From NCBI GenBank assembly GCA_016872645.1, contig VGZH01000034.1, forward strand, positions 1-58,091: a DNA stretch of 58,091 nucleotides, written 5' to 3'. Each line of letters begins with the position of its first letter. Positions within the stretch are counted from its first letter, which is position 1. This document shows, in pieces, positions 45,090-53,416 of the stretch. The DNA is from Planctomycetota bacterium. Its GTDB lineage: Bacteria > Planctomycetota > Planctomycetia > Planctomycetales > Planctomycetaceae. Both the position numbers and the translations under genes were made by a program. Below the pieces are notes generated by a model. The model was not told the DNA's origin. It was given only the letters and a program-made list of their open reading frames with translations, and did not search any database.

Positions 45090-47324
45090 ATGAAAAACCT
45101 TTTGGCAAAAATCAAAGGTGTGAACTACAAGCAAGTCCTGATTGAGCACGGTGAAAAGTTGGTTTTGGGGCTGATTGGCTTGTTTGTCATGATCTGTTTG
45201 GGGGGCACGAGTTGGAGTCGCTACGACAAGCTTCCCAAGGAATTCCAGGACAAAGTCGAGGCTGGCGAACGGAACATTCAGAACTCGACTTTTACTCTGG
45301 AGGAGCAGAACAAATATAAACCACTGGAAATCATGCAGGCGGTGCAGACGCTTCAATCGCCGTTGGAGTCCGGACGCTACCAGTATTCGACCGACTGGTT
45401 TTGGCCCATGTACCCCACGACGATCAAGATCAGCGAACCGAAATGGCTCGCACCAATTCAGCCGATCGCGGATTTTGGAAAAGCAGTGATTGTCGAGGTA
45501 CCGTCTCAGGAACAATCGCAAACAGCGGTGGCGACCGCGATCGAGGGATCCGAGGCTGCTAAGAAACTCGCCGCAGACGACGACGATGAGTTCGCTGTCA
45601 AGAGAACCGCGAATGATACGACGGCGCGGGGCGGAGCCGGTGCTGGCGCTGGTGATGTTGCTACGGCCAAAGACGATGCTGGAATTGTTGGTTCCACAAC
45701 TACCGCGAGTTCGTACAGGAACATGGCGGGTGGTGGGATCGCTGGCATGAGCTCCATGATGGGCAAGTCGGCGCAGAATACTTCCACGGTGGCTTCTCGT
45801 GGCAATCGATTCATTTCTGTCCGTGCCATTTTCCCCCTGGATAACCAGTTGGACGAGTTGGTAAAGGCGATGCACGAGCAGAAGCAACAAGCGGCAGGAC
45901 GCATAGAATTCTTGGATTTTGAAGTGGAGCGACAAGTGGCCCAAGCCGGTGAGAAGACCTGGTCTGGTCCTTGGGAAAAGGTGGATTTGCAGGCTACGCT
46001 CGATCTGTTGGACCGCATCGAATTCGATACGGACGTGGTGGACCCTGTGTACACCGACCACGTTTTTACGATGCCGTTGCCACGACGTGTGGTCGGAAAA
46101 TGGAACAAATGGGCCTCGCATCCGCTCGTCAAAACACTGACCGATGCGCAAGCGGAACTTCAAGCTCAGTTAAATGAACGGTTAGTGGAAGAGGCCGCAA
46201 AGAAAAAGATGGAAGACAAAACTGCCAAGAAAGGCTTTGCCACGAAAATTCACGATGTCCGCGGGCTGCGTAGTCAGTTTTCAAGCCAGATGCCCGGGAT
46301 GACTGGCGATTTGTCCAACCAGATGAAGCAACCAGGCGGCATGCAGTCCTTCAATCCAAGTTTCGCCAGTGCTGGTGGCATGCAAGAATTGGGTGGTGCA
46401 ATGAATAGCCTCACCGAACAAATGGATCGGACAGGAAACGGTCGGATGTCGAAGTATCTGCTGTTTCGTTATTTCGATTTTCAAGTCACTCCCGGCAATG
46501 CGTATCGGTATCGCGTGCGATTAACGCTGCTCAACCCCAACTTCAAACGCGCCGTTGAGGAATTGGTGGACGAGTCGATCGCAGCCGGAGAAATTCGTGT
46601 CACACCTTGGAGCGAGCCGACTCCGCATGTGTTCGTGCCCGAAGAGCAACGGATCTTTCTGGCAAAGGCGGAGAAATCGCGATCCTCCGATACGGGGTTG
46701 CCCAGTGCGAATATCGATGTGTATCAGTGGTTCGCGGAAGCGGGCACCACAATCGCCGCAAAGGTTGAGAAACTGCAGCTCGGGCAGTTTATCGGTGGAC
46801 GGTGTCCGAAGACCGAAGTTTACCGTCCGGCGAATGACACCTTGAAAGAGGAAGAAGTTCCAGTCTTCACTGGCAACCTGTTGGCGGATGTCGCGGCGGC
46901 TCCAACGACAGTGGGGTTTGATCCTGCTGAACACGCTGACTTGAAATTGGACGAAAAGAAATTGAAGCAATTAACGGCTGCCGATAAAGCGTTGATCGTA
47001 GATCGGTACGGCCAATTAGCGATCCTTGACACCAAAATTGCGACAGAAGAGCGCAACGCCGCGGAAGGAATCGTTGAGAATGAACGTCGTGGTATTCGTG
47101 CTCGGCTCAAGGAACGTCCAGCCGAGGACACAGCTGGCGGTGATATGAAAAGTCTCATGGGAGTTGGCGACTCAAGTGGGATGACGGGGAGTGGTGGAAT
47201 GATGATGATGTCTGGCATGGGTGGTGGTAATTCGCTGAAAAAAGATAAGAAGCCTGCTGCGGCGAAAAAAACTCCGACTAAAGGCAAAACGAACCCGAAG
47301 TCGGGGCCGGGAAGTGGTTCCTGA
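45090..47324 (+). CDS. Pilus-operon protein 3: large membrane-anchored protein, unknown
   Basis: The 744-residue protein, starting at ATG 45090, has one N-terminal membrane segment (EKLVLGLIGLFVMICLGGTS, about 22-41), a long soluble region with acidic and charged helices, a middle low-complexity patch (GAGAGAGD, about residue 185), and a domain at about 455-590 beginning YLLFRYFDFQVTPGNAYRY with VRLTLLNPNFKRAV. The C-terminus is Met/Gly-rich (GGMMMMSGMGGG) and Lys-rich. It may be a third inner-membrane pilus component, but I cannot name a family. It follows the second protein by 99 bases and precedes ruvC by 35 bases. The upstream ribosome-binding site is GAGAG. Confidence 0.6.
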   Translation: MKNLLAKIKGVNYKQVLIEHGEKLVLGLIGLFVMICLGGTSWSRYDKLPKEFQDKVEAGERNIQNSTFTLEEQNKYKPLEIMQAVQTLQSPLESGRYQYSTDWFWPMYPTTIKISEPKWLAPIQPIADFGKAVIVEVPSQEQSQTAVATAIEGSEAAKKLAADDDDEFAVKRTANDTTARGGAGAGAGDVATAKDDAGIVGSTTTASSYRNMAGGGIAGMSSMMGKSAQNTSTVASRGNRFISVRAIFPLDNQLDELVKAMHEQKQQAAGRIEFLDFEVERQVAQAGEKTWSGPWEKVDLQATLDLLDRIEFDTDVVDPVYTDHVFTMPLPRRVVGKWNKWASHPLVKTLTDAQAELQAQLNERLVEEAAKKKMEDKTAKKGFATKIHDVRGLRSQFSSQMPGMTGDLSNQMKQPGGMQSFNPSFASAGGMQELGGAMNSLTEQMDRTGNGRMSKYLLFRYFDFQVTPGNAYRYRVRLTLLNPNFKRAVEELVDESIAAGEIRVTPWSEPTPHVFVPEEQRIFLAKAEKSRSSDTGLPSANIDVYQWFAEAGTTIAAKVEKLQLGQFIGGRCPKTEVYRPANDTLKEEEVPVFTGNLLADVAAAPTTVGFDPAEHADLKLDEKKLKQLTAADKALIVDRYGQLAILDTKIATEERNAAEGIVENERRGIRARLKERPAEDTAGGDMKSLMGVGDSSGMTGSGGMMMMSGMGGGNSLKKDKKPAAAKKTPTKGKTNPKSGPGSGS

Positions 47325-47359
47325 AATCGACCGTCCGCCAATGGAGCTGGAACTCACGG

Positions 47360-47854
47360 ATGAGTGTTTCGCCGCGATTCTTGGGTATCGATCCGGGCTT
47401 GAACCGGACGGGTTACGCTCTGTTGACACGATCCTTGCGCGGACCGGTGTTGCTTGAAGGAGGAGTGATTCGTTCTACACGCGGGCTTTCGCTGGCCGAG
47501 CGTGTGCATGAAATTGCTTCGGGATTGTGTGAGGTGCTGGATGAATTCCAGCCGTGCGTGCTGGCAATTGAGCAAGTCTTCTCGTTGGTCAAGAATCCGA
47601 AATCAGCGCTGCTGATGGCTCACGCCCGGGGTGCGATCTTGTCGGCCGCCGTTGAACACGGAATCCCCGTTGTGCATTACACCCCAACGCAGATCAAGCG
47701 ATTGCTCACCGGCAGCGGCAAGGCGAGCAAAGATCAGATTCAACGAGCTATCAAATCAGAACTCGGCCTGGATCAACTGCTGGAGCCAAATGACGTGGCG
47801 GATGCGTTTGCGGTCGTGCTGTGCCATTACTACAGCTCTCGGATCGCCGCCTGA
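47360..47854 (+). CDS. ruvC: Crossover junction endodeoxyribonuclease RuvC
   Basis: RuvC resolves Holliday junctions as a dimer with RuvAB. The 164-residue protein has all four catalytic acids: Asp in FLGIDPGLNRTGYA, Glu in VLAIEQVFSLVKNPKSAL, and the pair in LLEPNDVADAFAVVLCH. The QIKRLLTGSGKASKDQIQR segment matches the DNA-contacting helix. Length is typical. ruvA and ruvB are not adjacent. It follows the pilus operon by 35 bases on the same strand and may share its transcript. A hairpin follows. Confidence 0.95.
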   Translation: MSVSPRFLGIDPGLNRTGYALLTRSLRGPVLLEGGVIRSTRGLSLAERVHEIASGLCEVLDEFQPCVLAIEQVFSLVKNPKSALLMAHARGAILSAAVEHGIPVVHYTPTQIKRLLTGSGKASKDQIQRAIKSELGLDQLLEPNDVADAFAVVLCHYYSSRIAA

Positions 47855-47903
47855 TTCCGTGCCGCCAGTGCAGGCCGTTGCTGGGCTTGATATCCTGCGA
47901 ACG

Positions 47904-47950
47904 AAGAGGGTGTCGATTCGAGAATCAACGGTGAACCATGTCACCCTCTT
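47904..47950 (+). terminator. Hairpin between ruvC and the formylglycine-generating enzyme gene
   Basis: AAGAGGGTG (47904-47912) pairs perfectly with CACCCTCTT (47942-47950), with an inner GATTC-GA-GAATC stem. No clear T-run follows, so it could be a terminator or a leader structure for the next gene, whose ATG is 18 bases on. Confidence 0.55.
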
Positions 47951-47968
47951 AGGCTTTGGACTGCAGTC

Positions 47969-49105
47969 ATGCCCACTCAACGAGTGATTCTGTCACTGGT
48001 CGCGCTGCTCCTCTCCGGCACGGTGCTGGCTTGGTGCCTGCTGGCCCCGCCCCTCACTGCCGAGCCAGCCAAGCAGGCAACTGAGGCCGCGAAAGAACCG
48101 CGTCCCGCGCCATCAGGCATGCAGTGGATTCCCAACGGCAAATTCCTGATGGGAAGCCGTGACGGCAAAGAAGACGAAAAGCCTGTCCATGAAATCGAAC
48201 TCTCCGGATTCTGGATGGACACCACCGAAGTCACCAATGCCGAGTTTCAACGATTTACCGATGCAACCGGCTATGTCACGATCGCAGAGCGAACTCCAAA
48301 GCGTGAAGACTTTGCCGGACTCACGGACATCAGTCTCATTAGAGAAGAAGACCTTGTGCCCGGCTCGATATGTTTCAACCCCAAGTTCGACCGCGAACTG
48401 GTCAAACAGCTTCGGGACGCTCGTGGCGAACCCAATTGGCCCTACGCGGTGTGGATGCTGCAGAAGGGAGCAAACTGGCGGCATCCGCATGGACCAGAAT
48501 CAGGCCTCGTCGACAAGCAGAATCATCCAGTCGTTCATATCGCTTGGCCCGATGCCGTGGCATACTGCGAGTGGGCTGGCAAACGTCTGCCAACCGAAGC
48601 GGAATTCGAGTACGCCTCGCGCGGCGGCTTGCAACAGCGTGAATATCCCTGGGGAGACAAGCTGCAAGATGGCGATCAGTGGCCGCTCAACATCTGGCAG
48701 GGTGAGTTTCCTGAAGAGCACAACGTCCGTGACGGATTTGAACTCACTGCTCCAGTAAAGACGTTTCGTCCGAACCGCTACGGCTTGTTCGACATGTCCG
48801 GCAATGTTTGGGAATGGTGTGCCGACTGGTATCAGCCAAAATACTACTCAGAGAGCCCTCGTCGGGATCCGCTTGGACCGCGAGACAGTTTCGATCCCAA
48901 CGAACCGGGGCTACCCAAGCGAGTGCAGCGTGGCGGTTCGTTCATGTGTAACGCGAATTATTGTCTCGGCTACCGCTGCGCTGCCCGGATGAAGGGTGAG
49001 CCCACCTCCGGAGCCTTCCACTGCGGATTTCGCTGCGTCCTCTCGCCCAGCGACTACGATGCCTTTTCGAATGCTCCCGCGCAACAATCCGCAACGACTC
49101 GTTGA
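47969..49105 (+). CDS. Formylglycine-generating enzyme (sulfatase-activating), exported
   Basis: The 378-residue protein has an N-terminal signal or anchor (VILSLVALLLSGTVLAWCLL). The FGE-sulfatase fold is clear: MQWIPNGKFLMGSRDGKEDE, FWMDTTEVTNAEFQRFTDAT, HPVVHIAWPDAVAYCEWAGK, RLPTEAEFEYASRGG, YGLFDMSGNVWEWCADWY. The C-terminus keeps the copper-binding and catalytic cysteine pair in RGGSFMCNANYCLGYRCAAR (MCxxxYC), as in human SUMF1, so this looks like an active FGE that oxidises the sulfatase Cys to formylglycine. Many planctomycete FGE-domain relatives lack these cysteines. The anchor implies modification outside the cytoplasm or at the membrane. No sulfatase is adjacent. Confidence 0.92.
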   Translation: MPTQRVILSLVALLLSGTVLAWCLLAPPLTAEPAKQATEAAKEPRPAPSGMQWIPNGKFLMGSRDGKEDEKPVHEIELSGFWMDTTEVTNAEFQRFTDATGYVTIAERTPKREDFAGLTDISLIREEDLVPGSICFNPKFDRELVKQLRDARGEPNWPYAVWMLQKGANWRHPHGPESGLVDKQNHPVVHIAWPDAVAYCEWAGKRLPTEAEFEYASRGGLQQREYPWGDKLQDGDQWPLNIWQGEFPEEHNVRDGFELTAPVKTFRPNRYGLFDMSGNVWEWCADWYQPKYYSESPRRDPLGPRDSFDPNEPGLPKRVQRGGSFMCNANYCLGYRCAARMKGEPTSGAFHCGFRCVLSPSDYDAFSNAPAQQSATTR

Positions 49106-49118
49106 GTACAATCCTCCA

Positions 49119-49904
49119 ATGCCTGAATCACACGCCGCAACAGTCGACTTTGCTCATGCCGACATTGGGATCGTGTGTGCGTTGCCGATCGAGTTGAACG
49201 CATTGATGGACCGTTGCCAGAAGGTCAAGAAATACACGGGGGGCGACTTCACGTTTCGAGGCGGGCTGTACGATGGCATCCGCATTGCCATTGTGGAATC
49301 GGGTATGGGCTTCGCGCGAGCCCGACGCGCGACACAAGCGATGCTCGAAGGGCACTCGCCTCGATGGCTGTTGTCATGCGGCTTTGCCGGAGCCTTGCAG
49401 GCCGGCATTCCGGTAGGATCGATCCTCGTCGCCGATTCCATCGTTGATCAGCACGGCCAGAGTTTGCAAATCGATTTGCAAATGCCGGCTGATCCAGCAC
49501 GCGGCCTGTTTGTCGGCCGGCTGTTGACTGCGGACAACATCGTCCGCACTGTCGAATTGAAACGGCAGCTTGCTGAGCAGTATTCGGCCCTCGCGGTCGA
49601 TCAGGAAAGCCTCGCCGTCGCGCAAGTGGCTCGCGAGCACAAGACGCGATTTCTGGCGGTGCGAGTCATCAGTGACGACCTTTCTTCCGATTTGCCCCCG
49701 GAGATTTTGAGCATCGTGGGCGCGACCGGCAGCGTGCGATTCGGAGCGGCGGTGGGCGCTCTGTGGAAGCGTCCGTCCGCCGCAAAAGACATGTGGCGAT
49801 TGCGCGAGCAAGCTCAATCCGCCGCGAAGCGACTCGCGACCTTCCTGGACGGCGTCGTCATTCAGTTGCATGCGGCCACGAAAAGTGACTCGGACACAAG
49901 ATGA
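49119..49904 (+). CDS. Nucleoside phosphorylase (PNP/UDP) superfamily protein
   Basis: The 261-residue protein has the MTA/SAH nucleosidase-like fold: IGIVCALPIELNALMDRCQK (the ALPxE start), GMGFARARRATQAML, WLLSCGFAGALQAGIPVGSI (CGFAGAL is the phosphate/ribose motif), VDQESLAVAQVAREH (Glu/ribose-contact region) and LAVRVISDDLSSDLP with the catalytic Asp. The closest known role is the HpnG-like or MTA/SAH nucleosidase group; substrate is uncertain. ATG 49119 is chosen because the conserved part begins shortly after; a longer frame overlaps the upstream gene. It follows the FGE stop by 13 bases. Confidence 0.85.
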   Translation: MPESHAATVDFAHADIGIVCALPIELNALMDRCQKVKKYTGGDFTFRGGLYDGIRIAIVESGMGFARARRATQAMLEGHSPRWLLSCGFAGALQAGIPVGSILVADSIVDQHGQSLQIDLQMPADPARGLFVGRLLTADNIVRTVELKRQLAEQYSALAVDQESLAVAQVAREHKTRFLAVRVISDDLSSDLPPEILSIVGATGSVRFGAAVGALWKRPSAAKDMWRLREQAQSAAKRLATFLDGVVIQLHAATKSDSDTR

Positions 49905-49911
49905 CTTCGAC

Positions 49912-52002
49912 TCACCAGCGTCCCATCACCGTGTGCAGGCTGTTGATTTTCGAGACTTTCGGAACACCCAGTTCAATGTGCGGCGTCTGAGCGGCCAGTC
50001 CATAGAAAGTGCGCGGAACCGGCGAGTACTCGGCACGCATGCCACTTGGAATGACTGCACCAGATCGAAGTCGGACGCTCGCGGTTTCCATCAAGCTTTC
50101 GTGGTGCTGCCAACTGGCTGTGCCGTAAAGGTGGTACTTTGGTGCGCCTCCCCAATAACTGGAAGAGGGAGATCCGGTAGTCGCAAGGCCAGCCGGTCGC
50201 TCCAGCGGATGTCGTTGCAATGCGGTGCTGACCTCCTTGAGTTCGGCTTCGGTCGCAGGTTGCAGATCGATGCTCGCTCCCGCTGGCACACTCTTACCGA
50301 CGAACAATTGACCCTGTTCGTTGACCACGACCAGCGGCTCAAAGCCCCATTCAAACCCATTTGCGACGGTCAGCTTGTCGGGGCCCGAAGAGGTCACTTC
50401 CAAGCGACCACGCTCAGTGCGATGACCGACCGTCAAAAACTGCGTGCGCGTTCGCGATCGCAGCCAGCCCGACGTGAGATTCTGCGAGTTGGTCCAATCC
50501 ACTTGGCCGGACTCAAACTGTTCATTTTCCGGCCAGATCGGGTACACGGCAGTGTCGCGAGAGAATTGCATACCCGCCGAGGGGGCTTGTCCGGCATACA
50601 GGCTGAGCCGACTAAACGTCACCGCCGATTGCGCGGTTTGATCGACGAACGTCAGACTTCGGCAGCGAGCCTTCACGCTGAAGCCGTGAGCGACGATCGT
50701 GTAGCCAAACAATACCAAGCTAGTCATCAACGCCACGCTAGGAATCGTGAGCAGCAGCAGATGAAGCTGCTTTCGGCGTGCCAGAACGAAATAGTTCAGC
50801 GGGCCAATCACCACGGCAAAGATCGTGATCAACACCAGAAACATCACGATCGGCACGCCACCAACGCCAGGAATCAGGAACAGCAAAAAGTCGCTCGTTC
50901 CCGTGCGAGCGGACTCGCCATGCCGCTTGCCCCAATCCCATCGTGGCAGGCCACCGATCGATTTCAACAGCCAAAACCAATCCTGAGCCGTGCCGGGAAA
51001 CGGTTGACCGCGAAACAGAGCCAGCTTGCCGAATCCGACGTCAGCCACGCGAAACGGCATCACTTCGCGCGACCATTCGCCAGGAGCAGCCGTCGGAGTA
51101 CTGATGGTGGTCGTGCCTCCACTGGTATCCTGATGCACGATCTGAGCGACATCACGATCGGCAAGCTGCGGCTCAGCCCAAGACCAAGCGCCGGCGGAAT
51201 CGACATCGCTGATCAGCAACTTGGCGGGTGCGCCGCTGGCGGATTCCCAATCACCGGCAGCCGTCACAAGCAATGTTCCGCCGCATCGTGTCCATTGAAT
51301 CAGAGCTGCCTGAGTTCCCTTGGGAAGTTTGTTCAATTCAGTGAGCGGGATTGAAACGATGTCGAGACCGCTGTAGTCGATCCACGAACTGGGCAAGGAA
51401 TTCGAGGGCAGCGCGACACAATTTGATGTTCGATAACCGCCGTGATAGACCCCTCCGCTGGTGCTCGCCCCGCCGGAGGTGTGACGAAATGTGGTCGCAC
51501 CATCTTCAAACGCTTGTAGGTCGACGACTCCGGGAGCGACCACCAGCAGGCCAGGGAGTCCCAACTCGTAAATGTTCGCTTCCGGGAGGCCGACGCTGTG
51601 TTTCATGTTTTCCAAAACGCTACCGGACTCTTCGACACGGAATTGGGCACTGTTCGAGAGGTTGACCATCGGCACTGACAGCGTGATGGCCAACGTCGCA
51701 TTCTGTGGCACCTCGATCGTCTGCCGCACACCAACGACCGACTGGTACGTTTTGGCGATGCGAAACGTCAGCGTGCGATTTGGGCCACGATTCACCACGC
51801 GCACTCGCACCGGGCAATATCCGCCCTGGCCACAACCGGCCCACCGCGAATCGACATCAACCTGCAAGTCATGACCGACCAGCGAAAACGACTCACCAGA
51901 TGCCTGCGCTGGCAAGACCGAGCAATGTGCAGCGGCCAACAACAGTCCAATGGCTAATGACCAACGGCTGAAGAGTAACAAACAATTCGTGTGATGCATC
52001 AT
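49912..52002 (-). CDS. Large exported/membrane protein in the MoxR locus, unknown
   Basis: The 696-residue protein starts at ATG 52002, overlapping the MoxR stop by four bases (ATGA), and has a signal peptide (WSLAIGLLLAAAHCSVLPAQA). A beta-rich N-terminal domain (YCPVRVRVVNRGPNRTLTFR) and a Rossmann-like part (GLDIVSIPLTELNKLPKGT) precede two membrane segments around 395-460 (GVPIVMFLVLITIFAVVIGP, LLTIPSVALMTSLVLFGYTI), then a large soluble C-terminal domain. This domain order resembles membrane proteins that accompany MoxR/DUF58 in planctomycetes. It converges on the phosphorylase gene with 7 bases between. Function unknown. Confidence 0.75.
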   Translation of the reverse strand: MMHHTNCLLLFSRWSLAIGLLLAAAHCSVLPAQASGESFSLVGHDLQVDVDSRWAGCGQGGYCPVRVRVVNRGPNRTLTFRIAKTYQSVVGVRQTIEVPQNATLAITLSVPMVNLSNSAQFRVEESGSVLENMKHSVGLPEANIYELGLPGLLVVAPGVVDLQAFEDGATTFRHTSGGASTSGGVYHGGYRTSNCVALPSNSLPSSWIDYSGLDIVSIPLTELNKLPKGTQAALIQWTRCGGTLLVTAAGDWESASGAPAKLLISDVDSAGAWSWAEPQLADRDVAQIVHQDTSGGTTTISTPTAAPGEWSREVMPFRVADVGFGKLALFRGQPFPGTAQDWFWLLKSIGGLPRWDWGKRHGESARTGTSDFLLFLIPGVGGVPIVMFLVLITIFAVVIGPLNYFVLARRKQLHLLLLTIPSVALMTSLVLFGYTIVAHGFSVKARCRSLTFVDQTAQSAVTFSRLSLYAGQAPSAGMQFSRDTAVYPIWPENEQFESGQVDWTNSQNLTSGWLRSRTRTQFLTVGHRTERGRLEVTSSGPDKLTVANGFEWGFEPLVVVNEQGQLFVGKSVPAGASIDLQPATEAELKEVSTALQRHPLERPAGLATTGSPSSSYWGGAPKYHLYGTASWQHHESLMETASVRLRSGAVIPSGMRAEYSPVPRTFYGLAAQTPHIELGVPKVSKINSLHTVMGRW

Positions 52003-53039
52003 GCTCTCACATCCGCAGGAAGCTGGTGAGCCACTTCGGCGACACGGCTGGTCAACAGGTCCACCATTTTGGGGGGCGTCCAACCTTCTAATCGCGCCGA
52101 ATAGTCCAGGATCAGCCGGTGTCCGAGCACGCACGGCGCAACCTTGTGAACTTCGTGAAAACCAACATTTGGTTTGCCGGACAAAAGAGCTGCGGCGCGA
52201 CTGGTGTTCGCCAGCGCGATCGCAGCACGCGGCGATGCCCCGTACTTCACGAACTTCTTGACCTCATCGGGAGAGTCCGGCCGCTGCGGATGCGTGGCGG
52301 TAACCAACCGAGCGATGTAATTCGAGACCGCCTCGGGCAAGTGTACTCGGTCGGTCAAATCGAACAGTCGCGAGAGTTCCATGCCGGACATGACCTCAGC
52401 AAGAGTCGGTGCCTGTCCCCGTTTCCGCGTGCTGATGATTTGCTGAAGCGTCTCGCTGCTGACTCCGTGCACGATGATCTTGAACGTGAAGCGATCGACT
52501 TGAGCTTCGGGGAGCGGGTACGTCCCTTCTAACTCGATCGGGTTCTGAGTTGCCAGCACGAAGAACGGCTGCGGCAGCGGGTGCGTCTCCCCCATCACAG
52601 TCACGCGGTGTTCCTGCATCGCTTCGAGCAGAGCGGACTGAGTCTTCGGCGTTGCGCGGTTGATTTCGTCCGCCAGCACCAGGTTGGCGAAGATCGGACC
52701 GAGATGAAACACCAGCTTGCGGCTTCCATTCCGATCTTCCAGGATCGGTGAACCAACGATGTCGCTGGGCAGCAAATCCGGAGTGAATTGCAAGCGCCGC
52801 GACGAAAGCCCCAACAGCGCGGACAACGATTTGACCAACTCGGTCTTACCCAACCCCGGCAGTCCTTCCAGCAGGATATGCCCGCGAGCCAAAAGACAAA
52901 TGACGACCTGCTCGATCAACTCCTGTTGTCCCAAGATCGCGGAATTGAGTCCGTCGATCAGACGTTGCAGCAGTTGTTGAGCTTCCGCGACTTCGGAGGG
53001 CGTCAGAAGCGGGTCTTTGGCAGGTGCGTCCGTTGGCAA
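51999..53039 (-). CDS. MoxR family AAA+ ATPase
   Basis: MoxR ATPases act as chaperones with DUF58/vWA partners. From TTG 53039 the product is 346 residues. Signatures are [20 protein letters not shown] (Walker A), [40 protein letters not shown] (Walker B and sensor region), [20 protein letters not shown] and DRFTFKI with the arginine finger. The lid region ends [23 protein letters not shown] 53039 is preferred because an upstream TTG (53138) would overlap the preceding gene by 67 bases; AGAAAG precedes 53039. Its stop overlaps the next gene by four bases. Confidence 0.9.
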   Translation of the reverse strand: MPTDAPAKDPLLTPSEVAEAQQLLQRLIDGLNSAILGQQELIEQVVICLLARGHILLEGLPGLGKTELVKSLSALLGLSSRRLQFTPDLLPSDIVGSPILEDRNGSRKLVFHLGPIFANLVLADEINRATPKTQSALLEAMQEHRVTVMGETHPLPQPFFVLATQNPIELEGTYPLPEAQVDRFTFKIIVHGVSSETLQQIISTRKRGQAPTLAEVMSGMELSRLFDLTDRVHLPEAVSNYIARLVTATHPQRPDSPDEVKKFVKYGASPRAAIALANTSRAAALLSGKPNVGFHEVHKVAPCVLGHRLILDYSARLEGWTPPKMVDLLTSRVAEVAHQLPADVRA

Positions 53040-53071
53040 GATGCAGCTTTCTGGAAGTCGAACTCGAGGTG

Positions 53072-53416
53072 CTACTTCTTCTGGGAAAAATAACTCTTCA
53101 CGGCATTGCGATGTCGCGGACGGACATTGCGATTCCAAGCTTCGTTGCCGGAGACCGCTTCGTTCGGCCGAGCGATATTTCGCGGAGCTACATCCAGCGG
53201 CTTGACCTCCGGAGAGGCGGCGGTGACCGACAAGATTTCGTCACGCGGTTTGTCGAGATACCCCGGCGGCAGAATCGTCTCCTTGAATTTCGTTCCCTGC
53301 GAACTCGACATGTCTCCAAACTCGAGATCCCCGTGTCCCGGCCCCTCAGTCACGCCACCTTTTCCCGCTCGATTGTGCATTTTCGCATCTCGACCGAGAT
53401 GCTTGCCGGTGCCCAG
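53072..53416 (-). pseudogene. C-terminal part of the upstream gene, separated by an in-frame TGA
   Basis: This 114-codon stretch continues the reading frame of the 354-residue gene without any shift, after a TGA at 53417-53419. It reads GKGGVTEGPGHGDLEFGD, GTKFKETILPPGYLDKPRDE, ILSVTAASPEVKPLDVAP and ends RPRHRNAVKSYFSQKK. From memory, homologous planctomycete proteins carry this tail (a G-rich linker, then a LPPG segment and a final PRHRxxVRxYF-type motif) as part of the same polypeptide, so the TGA looks like a nonsense codon, a read-through site or a sequencing error. Restart at ATG 53380 is possible but has no good ribosome-binding site. Confidence 0.6.
53385..53402 (-). promoter_or_regulatory. 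Compact hairpin 14 bases after the in-frame TGA
   Basis: On the minus strand GCATCTC and GAGATGC form a perfect 7-pair stem with a GGTC loop, starting 14 bases after TGA 53417-53419. The loop begins with G and lies 22-25 bases from the TGA. That spacing is within the general limits described for bacterial SECIS elements, but a chance palindrome cannot be excluded. Confidence 0.35.

Noticed and set aside
49870-51354. 494-codon plus-strand open frame over the MoxR-locus membrane protein
   Set aside because: It is antisense to a gene with signal peptide, membrane segments and four-base coupling to moxR. Its product is Arg/Ser/Gln-rich and lacks any recognisable domain.
53072-53380. Separate small gene starting at ATG 53380
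   Set aside because: It has no good ribosome-binding site and its frame is exactly continuous with the upstream gene, so a shared gene with an in-frame TGA is more likely. Kept as an alternative.
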